NCBI GenBank assembly: GCA_943368345.1
Contig: CALRKY020000010.1
Location: forward strand, 36,162 to 100,161
DNA length: 64,000 nucleotides
Source: JADCGM01 sp943368345
GTDB taxonomy: Bacteria > Pseudomonadota > Alphaproteobacteria > Sphingomonadales > Sphingomonadaceae
Direction of reading: 5' to 3'
The notes beneath the pieces were generated by a model. It was not told the origin of the DNA and ran no database searches. It saw nothing but the letters and a program-made list of their open reading frames with translations. Positions 53,053-61,352 of the stretch are shown piece after piece. Each line of letters begins with the position of its first letter. The stretch's first letter is position 1. The position numbers and the translations under genes were made by a program.

Positions 53053-53373
53053 ATGCCTCTAGATCCCCAGATCCGCGACCGGATCGAAGCCGCTGCCTTC
53101 CGCCGCCTGCTCACCCATCTGCGGGGCCGAACCGACGTCCAGAATGTCGATCTGATGGGTGTCGGCGGATTTTGCCGCAATTGCCTTGGCGACTGGATTG
53201 GGGAAGCTGCTGAGGCGGAAGGAAGTGCTATCGACAAGGACACTGCCCGACACTGGGTCTACGGCATGACCTATGCCGACTATAAGGCGAGACACCAAAC
53301 TCCGGCGACGGCGGAGCAGCTGGCCGCAATGGACGCCAGCGTTGCACGCAACCGGGCGCTTGATGGCGCTTGA
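53053..53373 (+). CDS. DUF1244 family protein
   Basis: A 106-residue cytoplasmic protein of the DUF1244 family: RIEAAAFRRLLTHLRGRTDV, NVDLMGVGGFCRNCLGDWIG and the C-terminal WVYGMTYADYKARHQTPATA are the family signature. The C-x2-C pair in FCRNCLGDW may bind metal. The frame is open far upstream into pyk; the ATG at 53053 is the first in the intergenic region and matches the family start. Function unknown; it is usually near core genes in alphaproteobacteria and gapR follows 52 bp later. Confidence 0.88.
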   Translation: MPLDPQIRDRIEAAAFRRLLTHLRGRTDVQNVDLMGVGGFCRNCLGDWIGEAAEAEGSAIDKDTARHWVYGMTYADYKARHQTPATAEQLAAMDASVARNRALDGA

Positions 53374-53425
53374 TCAGGACCGCCCGCCCCTCTAGCACCG
53401 GCGCTTTCCAGAATCGGAGTAGCGA

Positions 53426-53671
53426 ATGTCTAGCGGGAATGTGTCGGCCGAACAGTTGCGCCTGTTCATCGAGCGGATCGAACGGCTCGAAGAAGAGAAA
53501 AAAGGCATCGCCGACGATATCAAGGACGTCTACGCCGAGTCCAAGGGGCAGGGCTATGACGTAAAAACCATGCGCTCGATCATCAAGCTCCGCAAAATGG
53601 AACGCGACGCCCGCATGGAACAGGAAGCCCTGCTGGATACCTACAAGGCCGCACTCGGGCTGGCGGACTGA
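53426..53671 (+). CDS. gapR: DUF2312 family nucleoid protein (GapR)
   Basis: An 81-residue nucleoid-associated protein. The DUF2312 family is GapR, which in Caulobacter binds AT-rich, overtwisted DNA ahead of replication and transcription. The sequence is nearly all helical: AEQLRLFIERIERLEEEKKG, IADDIKDVYAESKGQGYDVK and TMRSIIKLRKMERDARMEQE, forming the expected coiled coil. The lysine/arginine-rich second helix contacts DNA. A GGAG-like site precedes the ATG. It converges with the Trm112 gene 13 bp away. Confidence 0.92.
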   Translation: MSSGNVSAEQLRLFIERIERLEEEKKGIADDIKDVYAESKGQGYDVKTMRSIIKLRKMERDARMEQEALLDTYKAALGLAD

Positions 53672-53684
53672 GCGCCGCCGACCC

Positions 53685-53855
53685 TCAAATTTCGCGCGCG
53701 GCTTCGATCAGCAGGATTGGGACGCCGTCCTTGATCGGATAGGCGAGGCCAGCGCTGTCACTCACCAATTCCCGTGCTTCGGCATCAAGGCGCAGCCGGG
53801 TCTTGGTCAGCGGGCAAACGAGGATGGCGAGCAAGCGGGGGTCGATGTCGGTCAT
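53685..53855 (-). CDS. Trm112 family protein
   Basis: A 56-residue protein that starts MTDIDPRLLAILVCPLTKTR and continues with LAYPIKDGVPILLIEAAREI, the Trm112/YcaR pattern. Only one cysteine of the zinc site remains (VCPLT), as in many bacterial members. Relatives activate methyltransferases or accompany lpxK. The ATG shares one base with the LON-domain stop (TGATG), so it is the last gene of a three-gene operon. Confidence 0.88.
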   Translation of the reverse strand: MTDIDPRLLAILVCPLTKTRLRLDAEARELVSDSAGLAYPIKDGVPILLIEAAREI

Positions 53856-54505
53856 CAGTGCATCGTCCCCCCCGCCGGGACATCCGCACCCGGCGCAAAG
53901 GCCATCAGGGCCGACAAGGTCACCGTCCGCTCGCGCAGGTCAGCGGCTTCGATCAGCGCCTGCTTTTCCGCCGTCTCAAATGGGCACACCGTTGCCAGCG
54001 TGTGGACCAGCGATTCGTCGTCGGCGGCACCAACCGCCTGCCAGTCCGCCGACAGGTCCTGACCGTCCAGATAGACCCGCAGCGAATTTTCCAGGTCGGC
54101 GCGCAGTAGGGCGGGCAGCGGGTCCGGCTCCCGCCAGTCCGCTGCAAACCCGTCATAGTCGACCGATGCCAGCCGATAGGGCTTGTCAGCCTCCACCTCC
54201 CGCCGGACCCGGAAACGCTGCAGGCCGGTCAGCGAGATCAGGAACCGCCCGTCACCGGTTTCGGCAAATTGGGTGATCCGGCCAACCCCGCCGATTTGGT
54301 AGAGGGCAGGCTGCGGCTCGGCGGCACCGCGGGGCTGGATGATGCCGATCAGCCGGTCGCCGGCCATCGCATCACGGACCATCGCCAGATAGCGCGGTTC
54401 GAAGATGTTGAGCGGCAGCGTCGCGCGCGGCAACAGCAGGGTGCCGGACAGCGGAAACAGCGGAATCAGGTCAGGAAGACTATCCGATCCGAAGTCGCTG
54501 GTCAT
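53855..54505 (-). CDS. LON substrate-binding domain protein
   Basis: A 216-residue protein consisting of the N-terminal domain of Lon protease without ATPase or protease parts: IPLFPLSGTLLLPRATLPLN, IFEPRYLAMVRDAMAGDRLI and ISLTGLQRFRVRREVEADKP. The start is the ATG overlapping the thioredoxin-fold gene stop; the 37 upstream codons belong to that gene. Such stand-alone LON domains may recognise substrates or act as adaptors; function not established. Confidence 0.88.
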   Translation of the reverse strand: MTSDFGSDSLPDLIPLFPLSGTLLLPRATLPLNIFEPRYLAMVRDAMAGDRLIGIIQPRGAAEPQPALYQIGGVGRITQFAETGDGRFLISLTGLQRFRVRREVEADKPYRLASVDYDGFAADWREPDPLPALLRADLENSLRVYLDGQDLSADWQAVGAADDESLVHTLATVCPFETAEKQALIEAADLRERTVTLSALMAFAPGADVPAGGTMH

Positions 54506-55449
54506 GCGAAGAGAATGGTCGAAAGTCGGCGGCGAGTCGAGATCACCCAGGGGTCCTCCAACCCAACCGCGCCGAACAGCGTCAGCAGCCGGTCGCGCGC
54601 TGCGCCCTCCTGCCAACTCCGGTCGCGGGCGATGCTGGCCAGCAGCTGGTCGGCGGCCCCGTCCCGGTCTCCGCGCGCCATCAACCCGCCCGCCAGTTCA
54701 AATCGCGCCGCAAGATCGTCCGGATCGGCCGCAACCCTTGCCTGAACCGCCGCAAGATCGGCAACCGGCGGCGACTCCTTGGCGAGCTTCAACGCCGCCC
54801 GCGCCTGAGCGGCGACCGGGTCCTTCGAGTCGGCGGCAATCGCATCAATCAGTGTTTGCGCCGCATCCGTCTGGCCCAGACCGATCAGCGCCCGGGCATG
54901 ATTGGCGGCAAGATCGACCCGGTCGGGTAATTCCGCCGACAAGACCGCAAACATCTGCACCGCGTCTTCAAGCTGACCCGCCGCCAGCGCTTCCGTCGCC
55001 GCTAAGATCAGCGGTTCCAGATCGGCTTGGGACGCCGCCTCGCCACCAGCAGCGGACGGGGGCAGTTGCGCCAAAATCTGGTCAAGATAGGCCTTGAGTT
55101 CAACCTCGCCCCGGGCCGGGGTCAGATCGGCGACCGGCTGCCCCTGATAGACGGCATAAACCGTTGGGATGGCCTGAATGCGGAATTGCGCGGCAATCGT
55201 CTGATTGCGGTCAACGTCGATCTTGACCAGCGTGACGCCCTTCGCCGCATAGGTCGCCACGACGTTCTCGAGCATTGGCGACAGGGTGCGTGAGGCACCG
55301 CTGCGATCCGAATGGAAATCGACGATCACCAGCCCGGTCATGGAGGCTTCCAGCACATCCCGGCGAAACGCTTCGATACTGGCCTTTTCGGACGCGGCGG
55401 TTGTCAGGCTCGACACATTTATTCCTTCACGGGTCTGGTCAGCGCCCAT
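54502..55449 (-). CDS. Thioredoxin-fold/TPR protein, CnoX (YbbN)-like
   Basis: A 315-residue protein with an N-terminal thioredoxin domain (residues 20-130) and C-terminal TPR-like helices (EALAAGQLEDAVQMFAVLSA, ARFELAGGLMARGDRDGAAD), the layout of CnoX/YbbN, which guards clients for GroEL and DnaK. Both active-site cysteines are replaced: the WCGPC position reads RSGAS (residues 49-53), whereas the cis-Pro loop AIPTVYAV is kept. It should be redox-inactive and act as a holdase. A TTG nine codons upstream is possible; the ATG at 55449 is chosen. It heads the LON/Trm112 operon. Confidence 0.87.
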   Translation of the reverse strand: MGADQTREGINVSSLTTAASEKASIEAFRRDVLEASMTGLVIVDFHSDRSGASRTLSPMLENVVATYAAKGVTLVKIDVDRNQTIAAQFRIQAIPTVYAVYQGQPVADLTPARGEVELKAYLDQILAQLPPSAAGGEAASQADLEPLILAATEALAAGQLEDAVQMFAVLSAELPDRVDLAANHARALIGLGQTDAAQTLIDAIAADSKDPVAAQARAALKLAKESPPVADLAAVQARVAADPDDLAARFELAGGLMARGDRDGAADQLLASIARDRSWQEGAARDRLLTLFGAVGLEDPWVISTRRRLSTILFA

Positions 55450-55571
55450 ATGGGGCGTGGCAACCCCGGCTGCCAAGGCCCCGCCAAAGTGAATTATCCC
55501 TTGCGCGGCGCTTCACGCCCATGATAGCAGCCGCCTCCACCCGCAGTTCGGCCCGCCGAACCGCCGCCCGA

Positions 55572-55646
55572 GCGGGCGTAGCTCAGGGGTAGAGCGCAAC
55601 CTTGCCAAGGTTGAAGTCGAGGGTTCGAATCCCTTCGCCCGCTCCA
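55572..55646 (+). tRNA. tRNA-Gly (GCC)
   Basis: A 75-nt cloverleaf: acceptor GCGGGCG/CGCCCGC, anticodon loop TTGCCAA with GCC, T-arm GGGTTCGAATCCC, and encoded CCA. It is divergent from the thioredoxin-fold operon. Confidence 0.97.
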
Positions 55647-55752
55647 TTTCCCGCACAACCGTCCGTCACAGATATCTGTGAAATGATGCATTTGCGCGGA
55701 GCGAGATCTAACCCGCGCGTTGGGTTGGCGTGCGGTAACGCGCCAACAGAAT

Positions 55753-55841
55753 TGGTGCCCACGGCCGGACTCGAACCGGCACGCCCCTTGCGGAGCAAGA
55801 GATTTTAAGTCTCTGGCGTCTACCGGTTCCGCCACGTGGGC
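55753..55841 (-). tRNA. tRNA-Leu (TAA)
   Basis: An 89-nt class II tRNA on the minus strand: acceptor GCCCACG/CGTGGGC, anticodon loop CTTAAAA with TAA, long variable arm, T-arm GGTTCGAGTCC, and encoded CCA. It starts only 4 bp after the stop of the CinA-type gene. Confidence 0.96.
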
Positions 55842-55845
55842 CTGT

Positions 55846-56607
55846 TCAGATTTCTCCGTCGATAGGGTCGACACCGGCGGCGCGCAGTCCGGTCAGCAGA
55901 GCTTCGGCGGTGGCGGCCAATATGGCGGGGTCGGGCGAGCGGACGACAAAGTTCGCGCCGACCTTGCCGTCGCGCCAGAAGGGATAGCTGCCGATCTGCG
56001 CCCCGGCGTGGGCGCGTTCGGTCGCCGCCAGCAGGTCGGCAACCGCACTTTCGCCGATCCAGGCCCCAACGGTGCGGGCCAGTACCGGACGCCCGCCCTG
56101 AAGCTTGCCATCAAGACCCGCCAGCATGCCCTGGGTGATCTGCGGCACGCCGGCCATGATGAAAATGTCACCGATGCGGATGCCCGGCGCACCGGAGACC
56201 GGGTTGGGCAGCAGGTCAGCGCCTTCCGGTACCCGGGCCATGCGCAACCGGGCATCGGTGATCTTGTCGCCATAGTAACCGCGAAGCGTCGCCTCGGCCT
56301 TCGGGTGCATGACCACCGAAAGCCCGAGCGCGGCAGCGATGGCATCAACGCTGATGTCATCATGCGTCGGCCCGATGCCGCCGGTGGTGAACAGATAATC
56401 ATGGTGCGGCGGGCGGAGGGCATTCACCGCCCCGGCGATGGCATCCATGTCGTCGGCGACCACCCGGACTTCGGCCAGGCGGATGCCCTGAACATTGAGC
56501 CATTTCGCCAGATAGGCCAGATTGGCGTCCTGGGTCCGGCCGGACAATATCTCGTCGCCGATCACGATCAGCGCGGCGGTAAAAATGCGGTCGGCGGAGA
56601 CTGTCAT
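55846..56607 (-). CDS. CinA-type molybdopterin-binding domain protein
   Basis: A 253-residue protein equal to the N-terminal (COG1058) half of CinA: AALIVIGDEILSGRTQDANL, RVVADDMDAIAGAVNALR and LFTTGGIGPTHDDISVDAIA form the MoaB/MogA-like fold. The C-terminal nicotinamide-nucleotide amidase domain is absent, as usual for this stand-alone group. Relatives hydrolyse ADP-ribose or FAD-like pyrophosphates. It runs directly into tRNA-Leu and is divergent from map (53 bp). Confidence 0.9.
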   Translation of the reverse strand: MTVSADRIFTAALIVIGDEILSGRTQDANLAYLAKWLNVQGIRLAEVRVVADDMDAIAGAVNALRPPHHDYLFTTGGIGPTHDDISVDAIAAALGLSVVMHPKAEATLRGYYGDKITDARLRMARVPEGADLLPNPVSGAPGIRIGDIFIMAGVPQITQGMLAGLDGKLQGGRPVLARTVGAWIGESAVADLLAATERAHAGAQIGSYPFWRDGKVGANFVVRSPDPAILAATAEALLTGLRAAGVDPIDGEI

Positions 56608-56660
56608 GAAAATGGCTTAGCGCGTGGCGCGCGCCGCGCCAATCGGTTAGAAGCGGTTTG

Positions 56661-57488
56661 ATGACATATGCTAGCGAACTCGATCATGACGCCGACGATG
56701 AACCGACGTCGACGATAAAATTGCACGGCGCCGAAGGGTTTGCCGGGATGCGCAAGGCTGGCCGGGTAGCAGCCGAGGTGCTGGATATGCTGGCGCCGCA
56801 CGTCGTCCCCGGTGTGGCGACGCTCGATCTCGACCGGCTCGCCTATGAATTTGTGCTGGCGAAAGGCGCTGTTCCGGCAACGATTTTTTACCGCGGCTAC
56901 AGCCATTCGCTGTGCATCAGCGTCAATCACGTCGTCTGTCACGGCATTCCCGGCAACAAGAAACTGATGAACGGCGACATCGCCAATATCGATGTGACGG
57001 TGGTCGTTGACGGCTGGCACGGCGATACCAGCCGGATGTTCCTGGTCGGGGATGTGCCGATTCGGGCGAAGCGACTGGTCGACATCACCTTTGACTGCCT
57101 GATGCGCGGCATTGCGGCGGTGAAGCCCGGCAATACGCTTGGCGATGTCGGGCATGCCATCCAATCCTATGCCGAAGGGCAGCGCTGTTCGGTGGTCCGG
57201 GATTTTTGCGGCCATGGGGTGGGGCGGGTGTTCCACGATTCCCCCAATGTGGTCCATGTCGGTCGACCAGGGCGGGGTGTGGTGCTGAAGCCCGGCATGT
57301 TTTTCACCATCGAGCCGATGATCAACCTTGGTCGTGCTGACGTGAAGGTGCTCGACGATGGCTGGACGGCGGTGACCCGCGACCGGTCGCTTTCGGCCCA
57401 GTTCGAACATTCGGTCGGCGTGACCGACAGCGGTTGCGAAATTTTCACCGCCAGCCCGACCGGGCGGGACCGGCCACCCTATTCCTGA
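56661..57488 (+). CDS. map: Methionine aminopeptidase, type I
   Basis: Removes the initiator methionine from new proteins. The 275-residue protein has the five metal ligands of the pita-bread fold: Asp in IANIDVTVVVDGWHGDTSRM (two), His in FCGHGVGRVFHDSP, Glu in FFTIEPMINLG and Glu in SAQFEHSVGVT. Substrate His lies in VNHVVCHGIPG. A TTG one codon upstream is open; the ATG at 56661 is chosen. It starts 53 bp from the divergent CinA-type gene; radC lies 61 bp downstream. Confidence 0.97.
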   Translation: MTYASELDHDADDEPTSTIKLHGAEGFAGMRKAGRVAAEVLDMLAPHVVPGVATLDLDRLAYEFVLAKGAVPATIFYRGYSHSLCISVNHVVCHGIPGNKKLMNGDIANIDVTVVVDGWHGDTSRMFLVGDVPIRAKRLVDITFDCLMRGIAAVKPGNTLGDVGHAIQSYAEGQRCSVVRDFCGHGVGRVFHDSPNVVHVGRPGRGVVLKPGMFFTIEPMINLGRADVKVLDDGWTAVTRDRSLSAQFEHSVGVTDSGCEIFTASPTGRDRPPYS

Positions 57489-57549
57489 CGCCGCAATCCC
57501 GTCCGGTTGGGCGGGTGGCACTTTCGGATGAGCCGCCTAGTCTCGCCCC

Positions 57550-58254
57550 ATGGCGCGGGATGACATTGACGATTTTGACGTGGCGACGGGGCACCGGGCG
57601 CGTATGCGGGCGAAGCTGGCGCGGGCTGGCGGCGACGGGTTTCACGACTATGAGCTGCTCGAATATCTGCTGAGCTTGGTTACGCCGCGCCGGGATACCA
57701 AACCGCTGGCGCGGCAGTTGATCCAGGAATTCGGGTCGCTGCCGTCGGTGCTCGCTGCCAGCCATTCGGAGCTGGCGCGGATCAACGGTCTTGGTGAAAC
57801 CGGGATTGCCGCGATCAAATTCACGCGCGAAGTGGCGATCCGGTCAATGCAACAAACGGTGCTGGGGCGTCCGGTCCTGTCGAGCTGGCAGGCGGTGATC
57901 GACTATCTGACCGCCGATATGGCGCACGGTCTGACCGAGCGGTTCCGGGTGTTGTTCCTCAACAGCAAGAATATCCTGATCCGCGATGAAGTGATGCAGG
58001 AGGGGACGGTCAACCAGACGGCGGTCTATGTGCGGGAGGTGATCAAGCGCGCGTTGGAACTTGGCGCGACCGCGCTGGTGCTGGTCCACAACCACCCATC
58101 CGGCGACCCGCGCCCCAGCCGCGACGATATCGACATGACCAACGACATCGTCGATGCCGGCCGACGCCTCGGCATTTCGGTGCACGATCATCTGGTGATC
58201 GGCTCCACCGGCCATGCCAGCTTCAAGACCTTGGGATATCTTTCGGAGGGCTGA
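57550..58254 (+). CDS. radC: DNA repair protein RadC, JAB/MPN domain
   Basis: A 234-residue RadC family protein. An N-terminal helix-hairpin-helix-like part (SELARINGLGETGIAAIKFT) is followed by the JAB1/MPN metalloprotease-like domain with the zinc motif LVHNHPSGDPRPSRDDIDMT. Despite the name, no DNA-repair role is proven for the family. It follows map by 61 bp on the same strand. Confidence 0.93.
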   Translation: MARDDIDDFDVATGHRARMRAKLARAGGDGFHDYELLEYLLSLVTPRRDTKPLARQLIQEFGSLPSVLAASHSELARINGLGETGIAAIKFTREVAIRSMQQTVLGRPVLSSWQAVIDYLTADMAHGLTERFRVLFLNSKNILIRDEVMQEGTVNQTAVYVREVIKRALELGATALVLVHNHPSGDPRPSRDDIDMTNDIVDAGRRLGISVHDHLVIGSTGHASFKTLGYLSEG

Positions 58255-58315
58255 CTCAGCCGCCGTTAAGGTGGTAGGGGATAGGTGCCGGGTCATACCG
58301 TTGGGGAGAGCATAG

Positions 58316-58741
58316 ATGCGTCGATTGTTGGTCATTGCCTTGCTGGCGTCGGCGGGGCCGGCGTTTGCGCAGGGTGCGGCACCGGCGAACAAGCCGACCG
58401 CCTATGAAACCTATCGCAGCCGGACCGTCACTGTGTACGGCAATGATGCCTGCCCGAAGCCGCTTGATCCGGAAGAAATCGTCGTGTGCGCCCGCCGCCC
58501 GGAGGAGGAGCGGTACCGGTTCAAACAGCTGGACGATGATTTCGGCGCGCGGGTTGAGGAGGGCGGAACTGATCGGACGCTCGGCGCGATGGATGCCTCA
58601 AACGCCGGTGGTCCCGGCTCCTGCAGCACGGTCGGCCCCAACGGCTCGGCAGGCTGCTCGCTGAAGTTCGTCGCGCGTGAAAAGAAAGTCCGCAAGCGCG
58701 AAGAAGCGATTATCAACGAGAAACCGCCCGAACAGCGCTAG
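58316..58741 (+). CDS. Hypothetical exported protein
   Basis: A 141-residue protein with a Sec signal peptide (MRRLLVIALLASAGPAFAQ). The mature part has a proline/charged-rich sequence with EEIVVCARRPEEERYRFKQL, two cysteines in GSCSTVGPNGSAGCSL and a basic C-terminus. The IVVCAR..E..RYR pattern recurs in sphingomonad exported proteins, but I know no function. It is convergent with the DUF2855 gene, sharing no overlap (stop at 58741, next stop at 58742). Confidence 0.82.
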   Translation: MRRLLVIALLASAGPAFAQGAAPANKPTAYETYRSRTVTVYGNDACPKPLDPEEIVVCARRPEEERYRFKQLDDDFGARVEEGGTDRTLGAMDASNAGGPGSCSTVGPNGSAGCSLKFVAREKKVRKREEAIINEKPPEQR

Positions 58742-59818
58742 CTATCCGGCCATCGACAGCACAACGCCTTCGTCGGCACGGCCTTTGCCGTTCAGGATGG
58801 CGTGATATTGCGCCTCGACCACTGTCGCCCCCCGGTCTTCGACGATGCGCAGCCAAGGCCCGGTGGAGGCCATGAAGATGCGCCATGCCGCCTCCAGCCG
58901 TGCGCCGAAACCCGCCGGTCCCCAGGCTTCCATACGTTTGACGGCTTCGGTCGGTGCAAAGAACAGGGTGGGGCGAGGGCCGGGGAGGGCAGTAGGCGCT
59001 GCAACCGAATCCCAATGGGTATCGCCAATCACCATCGACGCCAGCAGATTGCCGCCGAACCGCTGGTGGACGGACGCCCGAACCGCGTCGGACCCGGCGA
59101 AATCCACGAACAGCGGTCGGTCGGCGGTCAAGCCCGCAACCCCGTCATAGCTGGTGACGACATCATAATATCCGGTCGATTCGACGAAGCTGCGGTTGGC
59201 GGCGGAGGTCAAGCCGATGACCTTTGGACCACCGCTGCCGCGCACCTTGAGGGCCTGGGCCAGCCCCAGCGCGGTCTTCGAAGATGCGCTTGAGATGATC
59301 ACCGCATCGGTTGTTGCCGCCTCCTCGGCGATCCAGGCGTCGATCAGGAACGATGTGGTGTAGAGCGGGCGGAAGATCGCATAGGCCCGCTCGTCGCCGA
59401 AATCGCTGCCTGCCACCAGTTGATAGCTGTTGTAGATTGACGCCAGATGCTGCCGGTGGGCCGCTGTATCGACGAAGCCGCGCCGGGTGACCTTGGCGGG
59501 TTCGAGCACGGCATGGCTCGCCAGCGGCCAATAGCCGTAAATGCGGTCACCGACCGTCAGTCCGTCGATACCGCCCGCATCAACCACCCGGGCAAAGCCC
59601 CAGATCGGGACGATGCCCCAGCCTGCCGCAGCGGGGTAGAACCCCCAATAGCCCATGTCGTCACCGTGCGCGGCATAGGTGATATTGTTGGCGGTCAGGG
59701 CGAACTGCTCCACCAGGAACAGCGCCTGTCCGGCCTTCAGACTTACATCGGCCGCGGCGATTCTGGTGGTGTGCAGATCGGCGCGTGACACCTGCAGTTC
59801 GGTGATCGTGGTCGTCAT
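58742..59818 (-). CDS. DUF2855 family protein
   Basis: A 358-residue protein of the DUF2855 family: the order FALTANNITYAAHGDDMGYW, PIWGFARVVDAGGIDGLTVG and GDRIYGYWPLASHAVLEPAK resembles a medium-chain dehydrogenase/reductase (GroES-like) fold, though the glycine-rich cofactor motif is degenerate (VIISSASSKTALGLAQALK). The start is the ATG at 59818; the longer frame overlaps nothing real. It is divergent from the P450 gene (151 bp). A quinone-reductase-like activity is possible but unproven. Confidence 0.85.
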   Translation of the reverse strand: MTTTITELQVSRADLHTTRIAAADVSLKAGQALFLVEQFALTANNITYAAHGDDMGYWGFYPAAAGWGIVPIWGFARVVDAGGIDGLTVGDRIYGYWPLASHAVLEPAKVTRRGFVDTAAHRQHLASIYNSYQLVAGSDFGDERAYAIFRPLYTTSFLIDAWIAEEAATTDAVIISSASSKTALGLAQALKVRGSGGPKVIGLTSAANRSFVESTGYYDVVTSYDGVAGLTADRPLFVDFAGSDAVRASVHQRFGGNLLASMVIGDTHWDSVAAPTALPGPRPTLFFAPTEAVKRMEAWGPAGFGARLEAAWRIFMASTGPWLRIVEDRGATVVEAQYHAILNGKGRADEGVVLSMAG

Positions 59819-59969
59819 TCCGGGCTCCCGATGCCTTGGTTTGCCGCAATCTGGCGTGCGGTTCGCGGGCTGTCCACTGGCGGAAATGGGGCTGGTGGTC
59901 TTTCGAGTTGCGCTCGAAATAAAAGTGCGTATCATCGCTCCGTACTTGGTTCCGAGTCTGGAGATTGCC

Positions 59970-61352
59970 GTGAACGCGCCCGTTGACCACAAGACCCTTG
60001 TTCCTGCCGAAACTTGGCGTGATCGCTACCGGAAATTGCCGGAGGCCGGGTATGCCGGATTGGCGCATTTGCCGGGACTGCCAAAGAATGCGTTCCCCCT
60101 GTGGACCACGATCAAATTCCTGAAAGACCCGCTGAATTTTGTCCGGGCCCGGGTTGCCGAATTTGGCCGGGTGTACCGGGTCAACAATTTCGGCGGCTGG
60201 AATGTCGCGATGGTTGGGCCGGAGGCCAATGAACTGGTTCTGATGAACCGCGACAATCTCTTCTCGTCCGAACAGGGCTGGAACCCGGTGCTGGAATTCC
60301 TGTTTCCGCGCGGGCTGATGCTGATGGACGGTGATGAACACCGGACCCACCGCAAGACCCTGGGCGTTGCGTTCAAGCCGGCGCCGATGAAGCATTATTT
60401 CAACGAATTGTCCGACGGAATTGCGCGCGGTGTCACCGCGTGGCCAGAGGAGATGAAATTCTACCCGGCGATCAAGGAACTGACGCTCGATCTCGCCGCA
60501 ACGTCCTTCCTCGGTATCGAATGGGGGCCAGAGGCGCAGAAAATCAACCGGGCGTTTGTCGACATGGTTCAGGCATCGGTTGGCATCGTGCGGGTGCCGA
60601 TCCCGGGGTCGCTGATGTTCAAGGGCTGGCTCGGTCGCCGCTATATGTCGGCGTTTTTCCAGCGCGAAATCCCGAAGCGCCGTGGTGCTGCGGGCGATGA
60701 TTTTTTCACCCAATTCTGCAACGCGACCGATGATGACGGGAACTTGCTGACCGATCAGGAGGTCATCGATCATATGAACTTCCTGATGATGGCGGCGCAT
60801 GACACGCTGACCTCATCCCTCACCTCCACAATCTATTTCCTCGCGAAGAACCCCGAGTGGCAGGAATGGGTGCGGGAGGAAATCGCGGGCGTTCCGGAGC
60901 TGACCTATGAGTCGCTGGGCAAGCTGGAACGCTGCGAAATGGCGTTCAAGGAAGCGATGCGGCTGAATGCACCGGTGCCGGGCATTCCCCGCCGCGCGAT
61001 GCGGGACTTCACCATTGGCAATTTCCAGGTGCCGGCGGGCGCGCATGTCGGGATCAACCCGATGATGACCCACCGCCTGCCCGAACTCTGGCCCGATCCG
61101 GACCGGTTTGACCCAACCCGGTTCACGGCGGAAAATTCCAAGGGCCGCCACAAATATGCCTGGGTGCCGTTCGGTGGCGGCGCGCACATGTGTCTTGGTC
61201 TGCACTTTGCTTATATGCAGGCCAAAACCTTCCTGTGGCAGCTGCTGAAAGACCGCAAGCTGGTCCTGCCAGAGGGCTATGACTGCGATTTCGCGATGTT
61301 CCCGATGCCAAAGCCGCGGGACGGCCTGCCGATCCGGCTGGAGCGCATCTGA
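59970..61352 (+). CDS. Cytochrome P450
   Basis: Haem monooxygenase of 460 residues. The haem-binding cysteine is in PFGGGAHMCLGLHFAY, the K-helix ExxR is in FKEAMRLN, and the I-helix is NFLMMAAHDTLTSSLTSTIY with the oxygen-activating Thr. The start is a GTG with GGAG 7 nt upstream; upstream codons overlap the divergent DUF2855 promoter and are rejected. No ferredoxin or reductase gene is adjacent. It is coupled (TGATG) to the alpha/beta hydrolase and then an aldehyde dehydrogenase, suggesting a catabolic operon. Substrate unknown. Confidence 0.92.
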   Translation: MNAPVDHKTLVPAETWRDRYRKLPEAGYAGLAHLPGLPKNAFPLWTTIKFLKDPLNFVRARVAEFGRVYRVNNFGGWNVAMVGPEANELVLMNRDNLFSSEQGWNPVLEFLFPRGLMLMDGDEHRTHRKTLGVAFKPAPMKHYFNELSDGIARGVTAWPEEMKFYPAIKELTLDLAATSFLGIEWGPEAQKINRAFVDMVQASVGIVRVPIPGSLMFKGWLGRRYMSAFFQREIPKRRGAAGDDFFTQFCNATDDDGNLLTDQEVIDHMNFLMMAAHDTLTSSLTSTIYFLAKNPEWQEWVREEIAGVPELTYESLGKLERCEMAFKEAMRLNAPVPGIPRRAMRDFTIGNFQVPAGAHVGINPMMTHRLPELWPDPDRFDPTRFTAENSKGRHKYAWVPFGGGAHMCLGLHFAYMQAKTFLWQLLKDRKLVLPEGYDCDFAMFPMPKPRDGLPIRLERI

